31,801 bases of DNA from KLAP211 sp964650085 (lineage in GTDB: Bacteria > Patescibacteriota > Dojkabacteria > J137): NCBI GenBank assembly GCA_964650085.1, contig CAZYSE010000007.1:1-31801 (forward strand), in the 5' to 3' direction. The notes beneath the pieces were generated by a model that did no database searches, was not told where the DNA came from, and was given only the letters and a program-made list of their open reading frames with translations. Shown here one piece after another: positions 16,246-23,448 of the stretch; the first letter of the stretch is position 1, and each line of letters begins with the position of its first letter. A program made the translations under genes and the position numbers.

Positions 16246-17177
16246 ATTAATGTAGATTCGGACATAAACAGATATTCAGGGGATTTCATAGCTGGTTTCC
16301 CTTCTATCTTCACTTCCTCTAACTCTAGATTCCCATCTTTTAGTTGAAGATAAAGAGTTTTTCCTTTTCTGAATACTGTGAATGGGTCAAAGTTGGACTC
16401 GAGATCCGAGATTTTTGCTGAATGAATTTGAATAATCTTGCCCTCCTTGTTTTTAAACCATGCCAGTGGCCATGGATAAAAAGCCCTTACCATTCTTTCT
16501 GCTTGTTCTATTGTTGTGCCTCCAGTAATTTCTGCCTTTTCTTTTGAAAGATCCTCTTTGTAGCAATATGTAGCCTTTGAATGATCCTGAGGAACTGGAG
16601 TTATCCTACCTTCAATATAGTCTAGCAATGCATCCTTGAGAATCTTAGCACCAAGGAAACTCAACTCATTCATCAGCGTTTCACTATTTTTCGAACTTCT
16701 AATTTCTATCTTCGAGCTTTTTATGATATTCCCTTCATCCATTTTCTCCGACATTACCTGCAATGTTACCCCAGTTTCGGACAAACCCGAAAGTATTGCC
16801 ATTTGAACAGGCACCGCTCCTCTAAGTTCGGGTAAAATTGAACCATGTAGATTTAAGCATTTATATTCTGGGTACTCTAAAACTGAATTAGGAATAATTT
16901 GACCATACGCAGCTACAATTATTAGCTCAGGTTTTGTTTTATTTAGGATGCCATCTCCTTCTGATCTAATTTTTTCTGGTTTAAACACCTCAATGTGACT
17001 TAAATGTGACTGAACGTATTCACCCAACTCCGTAGCTTTTAACTCCTTATTTCTTCCAAATGGCTTATCTGGTTGGGTAACAATGCCTACTAGGTCTACA
17101 AATTCTAGCTCATTAAGAGCTTTCAAAATCTCTATAGCAAAACTTCCCGATCCGAAGAATAATGTTCGTACTTTCAT
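16242..17177 (-). CDS. fmt: Methionyl-tRNA formyltransferase
   Basis: A 311-residue cytoplasmic enzyme that transfers a formyl group from 10-formyl-tetrahydrofolate to initiator Met-tRNA. The N-terminal FFGSGSFA (7-14) begins the Rossmann-like fold. The catalytic Asn109-His111 pair sits in LNLHGSILPELRGAVP, and Asp147 in the conserved MDEGN. The C-terminal OB-like domain includes LSKEKAEI and FYPWPLAWF. Length is normal for the family. The -10 box TATAAT ends only seven bases before the ATG, so the mRNA may be leaderless; that promoter overlaps a repeated hairpin (17187-17214). The stop overlaps umuC by ATGA. Confidence 0.95.
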   Translation of the reverse strand: MKVRTLFFGSGSFAIEILKALNELEFVDLVGIVTQPDKPFGRNKELKATELGEYVQSHLSHIEVFKPEKIRSEGDGILNKTKPELIIVAAYGQIIPNSVLEYPEYKCLNLHGSILPELRGAVPVQMAILSGLSETGVTLQVMSEKMDEGNIIKSSKIEIRSSKNSETLMNELSFLGAKILKDALLDYIEGRITPVPQDHSKATYCYKEDLSKEKAEITGGTTIEQAERMVRAFYPWPLAWFKNKEGKIIQIHSAKISDLESNFDPFTVFRKGKTLYLQLKDGNLELEEVKIEGKPAMKSPEYLFMSESTLI

Positions 17178-17184
17178 AGTGTAG

Positions 17185-17190
17185 ATTATA
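17185..17190 (-). promoter_or_regulatory. -10 box of fmt, probably leaderless
   Basis: TATAAT on the minus strand, with seven bases to the fmt ATG (17177), places the expected transcript start at or next to the start codon. The -35 region (about 17208-17214, TTCTGA or TCTGAA) is weak and belongs to hairpin repeat P. Confidence 0.5.
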
Positions 17191-17214
17191 CTCTGATTTC
17201 GCAGAAATTCAGAA
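17187..17214. repeat. Direct repeat P, copy 1 (contains a hairpin)
   Basis: These 28 bases are identical to 17391-17418. They contain TCTGA-TTTC (17192-17200), loop GCA, GAAA-T-TCAGA (17204-17213): 9 bp with one bulged T. The repeat overlaps the fmt promoter and lies between its -10 and -35 positions, so it could also act as an operator. Confidence 0.8.
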
Positions 17215-17295
17215 TAAATGCATCTCTAGAAAACCTGGTTTATTTAGTGATAGTGACCTTGCAGTCGCTTGGAAATTTAACGATTGAAGCATATA
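17215..17295. repeat. Unit R1 of an imperfect tandem repeat
   Basis: An 81-base unit starting TAAATGC and ending GCATATA. It aligns with 17318-17394 along its length at roughly 70 percent by eye, best in TGAC(C/T)TTGC and GCATATA. It lies between hairpins P and Q. Confidence 0.6.
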
Positions 17296-17318
17296 TCACT
17301 CCGTTAGGAGGGATATAT
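17291..17318. repeat. Hairpin Q between the two R units
   Basis: ATATATC (17291-17297) pairs with GATATAT (17312-17318) and CTCC (17299-17302) with GGAG (17307-17310) around loop GTTA, with one A-G mismatch: 11 bp. It occupies the same place relative to R units as hairpin P but has a different sequence. Confidence 0.7.
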
Positions 17319-17394
17319 AAATGCGTAGAAAACTTAGATTTCTAAAGTTACGATGACTTTGCCGTAGCTTGAGAATTAGTGGTTGGAGCATATA
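17318..17394. repeat. Unit R2 of an imperfect tandem repeat
   Basis: A 77-base relative of R1, again starting TAAATGC and ending GCATATA, followed directly by the second copy of hairpin P. Confidence 0.6.
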
Positions 17395-17418
17395 CTCTGA
17401 TTTCGCAGAAATTCAGAA
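17391..17418. repeat. Direct repeat P, copy 2
   Basis: Identical over 28 bases to 17187-17214, with the same 9-bp hairpin (17396-17417). Here it is not next to a start codon. Confidence 0.8.
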
Positions 17419-17424
17419 AGAAAT

Positions 17425-17442
17425 CCCCTCTTCAAAGAGGGG
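17425..17442 (-). terminator. Possible terminator downstream of tal
   Basis: CCCCTCT and AGAGGGG form a 7-bp stem around a 4-base loop. On the minus strand it is followed by ATTTCTTTCT, a plausible though imperfect U-tract. It lies about 350 bases past tal, so it would end a long 3' tail. Confidence 0.35.
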
Positions 17443-17589
17443 TCAGGGGTGTTCTTGAAACTTGACTGAGAAGAAACAAAACCGAGGCTGCTAAAAAACC
17501 ACAGGGGTCTTAGGGGGAGAAAATGCGTACAGGTGCTTAGAAGGATAAATCATTACTATTAGTACACTGACAAAAGATGTTGACTGGGG

Positions 17590-17651
17590 TTTGGGAAGAA
17601 ATCGGCGAGACTAGCACACCACTAATCTCTCGTTCCGATTTCGCTCCCAAA
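17590..17651. repeat. 62-base hairpin, 19 bp
   Basis: TTTGGG (17590-17595) pairs with CCCAAA (17646-17651), GAAATCGG (17598-17605) with CCGATTTC (17635-17642), and CGAGA (17606-17610) with TCTCG (17628-17632), with small internal loops and a 17-base terminal loop. It may be a structured RNA in the tal 3' region or a second interspersed palindrome family. Confidence 0.65.
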
Positions 17652-17659
17652 ACTTGGGC

Positions 17660-17683
17660 ACCACCTTTAGTTATAAAGGTGGT
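17660..17683. repeat. Perfect 10-bp hairpin
   Basis: ACCACCTTTA (17660-17669) and TAAAGGTGGT (17674-17683) pair without mismatch around loop GTTA. It lies eight bases beyond the 62-base hairpin and is not followed by a T-run on either strand. Confidence 0.7.
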
Positions 17684-17700
17684 AAATGTTATAAACAAGA

Positions 17701-17746
17701 GGCTATCTTTGTATGGTTCGAGTGCCTCACCATGATAAAGATGGCC
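17701..17746 (+). repeat. REP-like hairpin, copy C
   Basis: Same element as at 560-597 and 955-987. ATCTTTGT (17705-17712) pairs with ATAAAGAT (17735-17742), where a C-to-T change leaves a G-U pair. The inner stem ATGGT-TC-GAG-TGC-CTC-ACCAT is unchanged. GGCT and GGCC extend the stem outward with one G-U pair. No nuclease gene is attached to this copy. Confidence 0.85.
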
Positions 17747-17790
17747 GCTTTTTGAAAGCGTGTGCTTACCTCGGCAAGACTCACCGTAAA

Positions 17791-18645
17791 TCAACTAAGC
17801 AGCGACTTCCAATCCTCAGCAAACTGCGCTTGTCCCTTAGAAGTAAGTTCGTGGCTTAAATTATAGGTCTCCAAACTTTCATCAAGCGGAATCTCCTTAA
17901 AAGGAATAATAGAACCTTTTCGCTCATACGGGTGTTCTAATTTCAAAGGCATTCCTAGTGCATTCCATTCAATAAGAACGGACTTAGGAGCTGTAATAAT
18001 GTCTGAGCCAAGTTCTATAGATCTAATAAAAGCGTCTATACCCCTAATACTAGCAGCCAAAATCTTTACATGACCATCTCCATTAGCCTTGTACATTCGG
18101 GAAATGTTTTCTACGAGAGACATTCCATCCTGCCCAATTCCATCTATTCTCCCAATAAAAGGTGATACGTAAACGTTATCGAACCCTCTACTTTTAGAAT
18201 AAATTGCTGCAGCCTGTTCCTGGCTAAAACATAGGGTTACATTTACTTGAATTCCTAGTTTCAACAAATCTTCCATTGCTTGAAGCCCAACAGTTGTTGC
18301 AGGCACCTTAACGTGAATATTATTACCCCACTTAGAAAATCGCTTTCCTTGCTCAACTAAATCATCTACCGTACTCGTATCATCTGAGTAAACTTCAACT
18401 GATACGGATCCACCTCCAACAATTGCATCAATTTTTTCAATTTGCTCTTTATACGCTTTTAATAAGCTATCGTTTGTGAACTTATCGCCACTATCTACTA
18501 ATTTCTTAACTTCTGGGTTTTTGCTCAATAACGTAGGATTAGTTGTCTGACCATCCAGGAAACCAAGGGCTTCTTTGACCTCATGCGTATCGTTAGCGTC
18601 ACAGCCGTCTAGATATATTAACGAGCTTAAGCCTTGTGGTTTCAT
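17791..18645 (-). CDS. tal: Transaldolase
   Basis: A 284-residue cytoplasmic enzyme of the pentose phosphate pathway that moves a three-carbon dihydroxyacetone unit between sugar phosphates through a Schiff base. Family signatures: IYLDGCDAND (10-19), DGQTTNPTLL (31-40), the catalytic Lys113 in HVKVPAT, NVTLCFSQEQA, and VSPFIGRID. It is the last gene of the zwf-gnd-tal group; its ATG overlaps the gnd stop by four bases, implying translational coupling. No independent promoter is visible. Related aldolase-family proteins such as fructose 6-phosphate aldolase are shorter; length and context favour transaldolase. Confidence 0.92.
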   Translation of the reverse strand: MKPQGLSSLIYLDGCDANDTHEVKEALGFLDGQTTNPTLLSKNPEVKKLVDSGDKFTNDSLLKAYKEQIEKIDAIVGGGSVSVEVYSDDTSTVDDLVEQGKRFSKWGNNIHVKVPATTVGLQAMEDLLKLGIQVNVTLCFSQEQAAAIYSKSRGFDNVYVSPFIGRIDGIGQDGMSLVENISRMYKANGDGHVKILAASIRGIDAFIRSIELGSDIITAPKSVLIEWNALGMPLKLEHPYERKGSIIPFKEIPLDESLETYNLSHELTSKGQAQFAEDWKSLLS

Positions 18646-19541
18646 ACGATTGGGTACCCTCCAAAAATATTTCTTAACATTGTGAGAATTTTACCTGTAA
18701 AAGTTCTATGGTTACTCGAATTCTTTCTAAAATCGACTGCAACTTGTAAACTTTCATTATCAAGCCCCTTCTTCTTAGCTTCTTCTAGTGCCCATTGTCC
18801 TGTGCCTAAAGCTTCAACTACCCCAGAGAATTCGGACAAATCACCATATTTCTCCAATCCTTCTTTTACCATATGCATTAGATTAGATTCAATTACACTT
18901 CCGTCGGAATAAACATCTGCAACCTGCTTTAAATCAAAGTTATATTCTGAATTTTTTAGTACATTAAAGCCTTCAGCAATCGATTGCATCATGCCGTACT
19001 CAATTCCGTTATGTATCATTTTTGCGTAATGCCCAGCTCCAACTCCGCCTAATAGTTTATAAATCCCGCCGTCTTGAACCAATAAGTCAAATAACCATCG
19101 TATTTCTTCGAAAGCCTCCTTTCTTCCACCCACCATCAAACAAGGATGAAATTGTGCCCCTTTCGGACCTCCAGAAATTCCACAGTCAAAATAACTGACC
19201 GATATCTGATCAAATTCGGACGCACGTGAAATATCGTCCGAAAAATGTCCATTAGAGAAGTCAATCACCGTGTCTCCTGCAATAAAGTAATTTTTTACTT
19301 CATTTAAAATTGAGCTTGTTGCTTCTCCAGGAGGCAAGGATAGTACAATTAACTTTTTACTATCTATCTTTGATACCTCTTGAAGATTCATAATGCTAGT
19401 ACACCCTAATTCAGTACTCAAGTCTTCCGCAACAGAATTTGTTCTATTATATAGAATAGGGATCTCACCTTTACTAGCTAAATTTCTAGCAAGCGATGAC
19501 CCCATTTTTCCAAGTCCTATTAATACAATTGTTTGTTTCAT
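18642..19541 (-). CDS. gnd: 6-phosphogluconate dehydrogenase, short form
   Basis: A 299-residue oxidative decarboxylase converting 6-phosphogluconate to ribulose 5-phosphate. It has the nucleotide-binding GLGKMG (9-14), substrate-binding GISGGPKGA (121-129), and GAGHYAKMIHNGIEYG (168-183) with catalytic Lys174, His177, Asn178 and Glu181. It is of the short class (about 300 residues, against about 470 for the common dimeric enzyme), which in characterised members often prefers NAD+. The loop after the second strand (LYNRTNS) has an Arg, so the cofactor is uncertain. It overlaps zwf upstream and tal downstream by ATGA. Confidence 0.93.
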   Translation of the reverse strand: MKQTIVLIGLGKMGSSLARNLASKGEIPILYNRTNSVAEDLSTELGCTSIMNLQEVSKIDSKKLIVLSLPPGEATSSILNEVKNYFIAGDTVIDFSNGHFSDDISRASEFDQISVSYFDCGISGGPKGAQFHPCLMVGGRKEAFEEIRWLFDLLVQDGGIYKLLGGVGAGHYAKMIHNGIEYGMMQSIAEGFNVLKNSEYNFDLKQVADVYSDGSVIESNLMHMVKEGLEKYGDLSEFSGVVEALGTGQWALEEAKKKGLDNESLQVAVDFRKNSSNHRTFTGKILTMLRNIFGGYPIV

Positions 19542-20749
19542 AAGCTTTCTCCTTTTTTGTAATTAAGTAATGATACCTTCCCACTCCGCCACACTTTTAG
19601 AATTGCGTCTGTTATTCTCCACTGCTCCACTACTTCTTCTTTAGTAACGAAGTAAGTCTTATCTGATTTAAAAGCCTCTTCTAAAAGCATTGCGTACTCT
19701 CTTACGTAATGGTCTTTAGAGTCTTCAAAATCATAGCAAACGAATTCTTCACCGTCCTTTATTTCACAAACCTTTTGGTCTGGTCCATAATCAACAAAGT
19801 ATCCCGTGTTGTCCTTGTAAATTACCTCTAAATATCTCTTGTATTCCTTCATGCCCTTCCCACCTTCTAAATTTAACTTTACACCGTTTGCCACATTTAG
19901 AGTAATGTTAAAATATGTCTCTGTGATGCTATTCTCTTCTACCCCGTCAATTTTTGTGTAACCATCGTACTGAGCTATCTTTGAATTATTGATAACGTCT
20001 TCCTCAGTTGGAGTTTCTATCTGTTTTAAAGATTCGACCCTATCTTGATCTTGTGCGAAAATTAATGCAAAAGATTCTATAAGATGATTCCCTCCTACGT
20101 CACGAAAAGCTCCATTTAAATCGTAAAAATCTCCTCTATTTTCTACCCCAATAATTTCGTTGGATTTAATAGAAATCTTAGAAATCTCGTCTCTTCTTGG
20201 TATAAATCGTGGCAAACTTCTTAGAATTGCCCTGCCCAAATAGTGATCTATTCGGTAAATATTCCTTTCGGCCACATATTGGGACAAAGTTTCGTCTAAT
20301 TCCTCGTAGGTTTTTCGGTCAAATCCAAAGGGCTTCTCAATTATTACCCTTGCGTCACCTTGTCCCAAACTGCTTTTAAAAAGATTATTTAAAATTTCAA
20401 TATAAATGTTTTGAGGAACAGCAAGATAGAAATACTTGGTGTAATTACAATATGGCCCATCCAGCAACTGCGCCAATCGCTGGTAGCTTTCTGCAGAACC
20501 AAAGTCTAATTGGAAATATTCAAAATGGCTGCAAAATGCTTTAAAATCGGTTTCGTTATACTTTCCGACCTTAGTTAGGCTTTCTTTTATGAACTCGTTA
20601 TATTTACCGCCTGATAAATCCCGTCTTGCTACACTAACTATCTTTCTGCCTTTCAAACTCCCTTGAGTAAACATATAGTAAAGCGAAGGAATAAGCTTCC
20701 TGTTAGCTAAATCTCCGGTTGCACCGAATAGAATTAGGATTGGAGTCAT
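19538..20749 (-). CDS. zwf: Glucose-6-phosphate 1-dehydrogenase, shortened
   Basis: A 403-residue enzyme oxidising glucose 6-phosphate to 6-phosphogluconolactone, first step of the oxidative pentose phosphate pathway. Visible: cofactor fingerprint LFGATGDLANRK (7-18), EKPFG (138-142), active-site RIDHYLGR (166-173) and FRDVGGNHLIE with the catalytic His. I start at 20749 because the protein then begins directly at the Rossmann strand; an in-frame TTG at 20800 would add 17 hydrophobic residues right beside a -10 box. It is about 80 residues shorter than typical (about 480-500), and the family-invariant Lys in RIDHYLGK is Arg173. Activity is therefore likely but not certain. The stop overlaps gnd by ATGA. 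Confidence 0.9.
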   Translation of the reverse strand: MTPILILFGATGDLANRKLIPSLYYMFTQGSLKGRKIVSVARRDLSGGKYNEFIKESLTKVGKYNETDFKAFCSHFEYFQLDFGSAESYQRLAQLLDGPYCNYTKYFYLAVPQNIYIEILNNLFKSSLGQGDARVIIEKPFGFDRKTYEELDETLSQYVAERNIYRIDHYLGRAILRSLPRFIPRRDEISKISIKSNEIIGVENRGDFYDLNGAFRDVGGNHLIESFALIFAQDQDRVESLKQIETPTEEDVINNSKIAQYDGYTKIDGVEENSITETYFNITLNVANGVKLNLEGGKGMKEYKRYLEVIYKDNTGYFVDYGPDQKVCEIKDGEEFVCYDFEDSKDHYVREYAMLLEEAFKSDKTYFVTKEEVVEQWRITDAILKVWRSGKVSLLNYKKGESL

Positions 20750-20802
20750 AATAAAAAGGCTTAAAGGATCAAAATACAAAGGCAAAAAGTCAAAAACCAA
20801 GA

Positions 20803-20808
20803 ATTATA
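20803..20808 (-). promoter_or_regulatory. -10 box ahead of zwf-gnd-tal
   Basis: TATAAT on the minus strand in the 105-base gap between tkt and zwf. The matching -35 (AGCTAA at 20826-20831) is poor. It would give a leader of about 45 bases to the ATG at 20749; readthrough from tkt is equally possible. Confidence 0.35.
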
Positions 20809-20854
20809 TTATCCCTGGGATCTTTTTAGCTTCTAGCCTTTTTTACTTTCAACT

Positions 20855-22678
20855 TTAACTAATTATTTCCTTGATTTTTTTTACAATCGTCGCTTCGTTT
20901 AAGCCTTCGTACATGTATAAGTCTTCTTTAGTTCCACTTTCAGGAAGATTATTTACAAATAATGAATAAATCTTAATTCCTCTATTTGAAAGTTCGCTTT
21001 TAACGGCCTCACCCAGTCCTCCAGCCTCGTAATGGTCTTCCACTGTAAGAATAATTGAATTATCAGTTATGCTTGTAAAGTCTATGCCGGTAAGCGGTTT
21101 AAGCTTTAACAGACCGATGACTTGGACATTTATTCCTTCTTTGTGTAGAGTTTGACTTGCCTTTATTGCTTCTACCAATGTTTCTCCAGCAGAAATAATT
21201 TTAATCTGACTTTCGTGTCCATAAACAGTAGCATCCATTATCCTATCTTCAGGATCGTGTAATTTAGGGGTGTCTGACCTGCCCAATCTAACGTAAGTAA
21301 TACCTGGATTATTTGCAGCTTCTATTAATGCTTGTTCGGCTTCGTAAGCATCGGAAGGGTAATAAACTGTAGAATTCCATAAACTTCTAGCTAATGCAAT
21401 ATCTTCTAGGCCCATCTGGGATGGTCCATCCTCACCTATAGCAACCCCACCATGTGTGCCTACGATTTTGATATTTGCTTCACCTAGTGCGGCCATTCTT
21501 AGCTGATCAAATGCCCTAGTAAAGAATACGGAAAATGTTGATATGAAGGGAATTTTTCCTGTTCTTTCCAGCCCAAATGCTACCCCCGCCATGTTCTGTT
21601 CCTGAATAAAGCATTCTATGAATCGGTCCGGATATGCTTTTTTAAAATCCTCTGAAAAGGTTGAATTGCTTACTCCGCCATCTAAAACGACAATATTGTG
21701 ACCAGCTTCGTAAATGTTTGAGAGCACTTTTCCGTAAACTTTCCGTGTAGATATCAAATCTTCACCCGATAAGTCTAATTTATTAACTTGGCTTGTTTGC
21801 GAATGATCTGCACTATTTGAAGATTGAGGTACAGTTATTGAGTAAACAGTTTTTTGTACTTCGCCCAATTCAGCAACAGCTGCCTCGAATTTATCTTGCT
21901 TCAAGGCCTTTCCGTGCATGTCTTCATTATTTTCTAAGAATGAAATGCCCGCTCCTTTAAGAGTTTTTGCAATTAAGATTCTTGGTTTGTTTGAGTTCAT
22001 TCCTAACAGTTGTTTGTATCCTGCGGAAACTTGATCGAAGTCGTTACCACTCTCTACCAGAACAGCTTCCCAACCAAACGCCTGAAATTTGTCTTTGTAA
22101 CTCTGTAAGTCCCAACCTAACATTGTTTCCCCTACTTGGTCTAATCTATTCACATCTAGAATTGCAATCAAATTGTTCAGTTTGTAGTACGAAGCAAACA
22201 TTGCTGTTTCCCAAACGGATCCTTCTGCTATCTCACCATCTCCTAATAGTACAAACACATTGTTATTCAAATTATCTAAATGCTTGTAACTGTAGGCCAT
22301 TCCCGCACCTATTGCTAAACCTTGTCCTAATGACCCTGTCGGTGCAACAGTGAATGGAAACTTATTTGTTGGGTGCCCTTCTAACCTGCTTCCAAACTTT
22401 CTTAAAGTATCTAATTCCGAAAAAGGAATACCACCTGCGACCGCCCAAAGCGAATAAAACAGTGGGGATGCATGTCCTTTAGAGAAAATAAGCCTATCGT
22501 TGTTGGTATTATCGGGATTTTCTACATCGTATTTAAAGTTTTCACTCCACATTAACGCAGCCATTAATTCGACCGCTGATAGTGATGAAGTTGGATGGCC
22601 TGAGCCCGCTTTAGTTGTAGAGTCTAAAACTAAATATCTTAATAATTTTGTGAGATTTTGAACTTCCGCTACTTCCAT
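20855..22678 (-). CDS. tkt: Transketolase
   Basis: A 607-residue thiamine-diphosphate enzyme that moves two-carbon ketol units between sugar phosphates in the non-oxidative pentose phosphate branch. The N-terminal half has AGSGHPTSS (24-32, His28), FSKGHASP (65-72) and the thiamine-diphosphate motif beginning GDGEIAEG with the downstream Asn in LDVNR. The central domain has the cofactor-activating Glu in FIQEQNMAG and GEDGPSQMGLED. It is the shorter, single-chain type resembling animal transketolases rather than the E. coli 663-residue form. I prefer the ATG at 22678: a TATATT box ends nine bases before it, whereas the first in-frame ATG (22687) touches that box. It heads the tkt-zwf-gnd-tal cluster, with 105 bases before zwf. 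Confidence 0.93.
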   Translation of the reverse strand: MEVAEVQNLTKLLRYLVLDSTTKAGSGHPTSSLSAVELMAALMWSENFKYDVENPDNTNNDRLIFSKGHASPLFYSLWAVAGGIPFSELDTLRKFGSRLEGHPTNKFPFTVAPTGSLGQGLAIGAGMAYSYKHLDNLNNNVFVLLGDGEIAEGSVWETAMFASYYKLNNLIAILDVNRLDQVGETMLGWDLQSYKDKFQAFGWEAVLVESGNDFDQVSAGYKQLLGMNSNKPRILIAKTLKGAGISFLENNEDMHGKALKQDKFEAAVAELGEVQKTVYSITVPQSSNSADHSQTSQVNKLDLSGEDLISTRKVYGKVLSNIYEAGHNIVVLDGGVSNSTFSEDFKKAYPDRFIECFIQEQNMAGVAFGLERTGKIPFISTFSVFFTRAFDQLRMAALGEANIKIVGTHGGVAIGEDGPSQMGLEDIALARSLWNSTVYYPSDAYEAEQALIEAANNPGITYVRLGRSDTPKLHDPEDRIMDATVYGHESQIKIISAGETLVEAIKASQTLHKEGINVQVIGLLKLKPLTGIDFTSITDNSIILTVEDHYEAGGLGEAVKSELSNRGIKIYSLFVNNLPESGTKEDLYMYEGLNEATIVKKIKEIIS

Positions 22679-22687
22679 ACAATACAT

Positions 22688-22693
22688 AATATA
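22688..22693 (-). promoter_or_regulatory. -10 box of tkt
   Basis: TATATT on the minus strand, nine bases before the preferred tkt start, predicts a transcript with almost no leader. The -35 (TCTGTT, 17 bases upstream) is weak. Confidence 0.35.
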
Positions 22694-22737
22694 TCATGGA
22701 AAGATTCTTTAACAGAAATATTGAACGAAGAATGTAT

Positions 22738-23448
22738 TTAAAACTCGAATTCGGGTTTATGTACTGGTACACTCCCAATATCATTCACCATCATTGAAGA
22801 TGATTCATAAACTCCATGTTCGTTTATGTAGATTCCAACATGGCAATCCAACATAAGGCCTAATAAAGCGTTCTGAAGTTCCGTTCCAGTTCTGCCTTGG
22901 ATAGCAAGATAATAGTTAAGCTCAGTAAGTACTTTAGATAACACTACATTACGCCTTTTTAAATGAGATAACTTTATTCCTAAGTAACTCATAATTAGTA
23001 AAGCTGCTACTACCAAGTTTGTTTTGTCGTTAAGCTCTTTGATTTTTAATTCTCTTAGTAAGAAATAGTAATGATGCATTTGAGCAACTATTTCAATTTC
23101 GTTATCTGGCAGTACTTCAGGAAGTTCTTCCCCCAGTACTGAGATCAATGCTCTAATAGCAGGAATTCTCTCGTTCCAAGGAATATTCAAGCTTTCAAGT
23201 TCAGCTAAAAGTACTTCCATTTCTTTAGCTGTTTCTTCAAAAGTTGGGCTTTGACTGAATGGGTATAGAGGTTTTACTTTCTCAAGATATTCTGTTGTAT
23301 ACGCTGTTCCCTCTAACTGAGAAGCAGTGATTGTTCCGAGGCCTAAAAGCATTGTTATGATAATCGCAATGTATTCTCGAGTAGTCAAAAATACTCTTAA
23401 CTCTGCGCTGTAGCTTTCTTCTATTTTCTTAATATCGTTCATTTCCAT
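22738..23448 (-). CDS. Unrecognised two-helix membrane protein
   Basis: A 236-residue protein that I cannot assign. Two hydrophobic segments (about 25-44 and 143-160) look like membrane helices; the loop between them (about 100 residues) is acidic and helical and ends in HHYYFLLREL (125-134). The C-terminal third is soluble, with ALLGLMLDCHVGIYINEHG and a Met/Ser-rich end. With both termini likely cytoplasmic, the central loop would be outside. The start could be Met1 (23448) or Met3 (23442); neither has a Shine-Dalgarno sequence. It is divergent from ileS across 66 bases and precedes tkt on the same strand with about 60 bases between. No signal peptide cleavage site is evident. Confidence 0.8.
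   Translation of the reverse strand: MEMNDIKKIEESYSAELRVFLTTREYIAIIITMLLGLGTITASQLEGTAYTTEYLEKVKPLYPFSQSPTFEETAKEMEVLLAELESLNIPWNERIPAIRALISVLGEELPEVLPDNEIEIVAQMHHYYFLLRELKIKELNDKTNLVVAALLIMSYLGIKLSHLKRRNVVLSKVLTELNYYLAIQGRTGTELQNALLGLMLDCHVGIYINEHGVYESSSMMVNDIGSVPVHKPEFEF

Larger units (their letters stand above)
17178..17790. other. 613-base gene-free, hairpin-rich stretch
   Basis: No credible gene is present; an 85-codon minus frame (17537-17794, TTG start) is built from repeats. In order it holds: a hairpin repeat P (17187-17214), an 80-base unit R1 (17215-17295), hairpin Q (17291-17318), a related unit R2 (17318-17394), a second copy of P (17391-17418), a CCCCTCT hairpin (17425-17442), about 145 bases in which I recognise nothing, a 62-base hairpin (17590-17651), a 10-bp hairpin (17660-17683) and a REP-like copy (17701-17746). 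It separates fmt from tal, both on the minus strand. Confidence 0.75.

Noticed and set aside
16687..16716. Sequence in fmt similar to 1177-1199 (TTCGAACTTCTAATTTCT), a possible repeat insertion in the gene
   Set aside because: The enzyme has the normal number of residues here compared with the E. coli enzyme as I recall it, so no insertion is evident; the match may be chance in AT-rich DNA.
17187..17418. CRISPR array
   Set aside because: Only two exact 28-base repeats about 200 bases apart, with structured units between them and no cas genes.
17537..17794. 85-codon minus frame following tal
   Set aside because: It begins at TTG at the tal stop and is composed of the REP-like copy and the two hairpins; no independent evidence of coding.
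19223..19231. CACGTGAAA, half of a parS-like site, within gnd
   Set aside because: The other half does not match, leaving about 10 of 16 consensus bases, and it lies in coding sequence.
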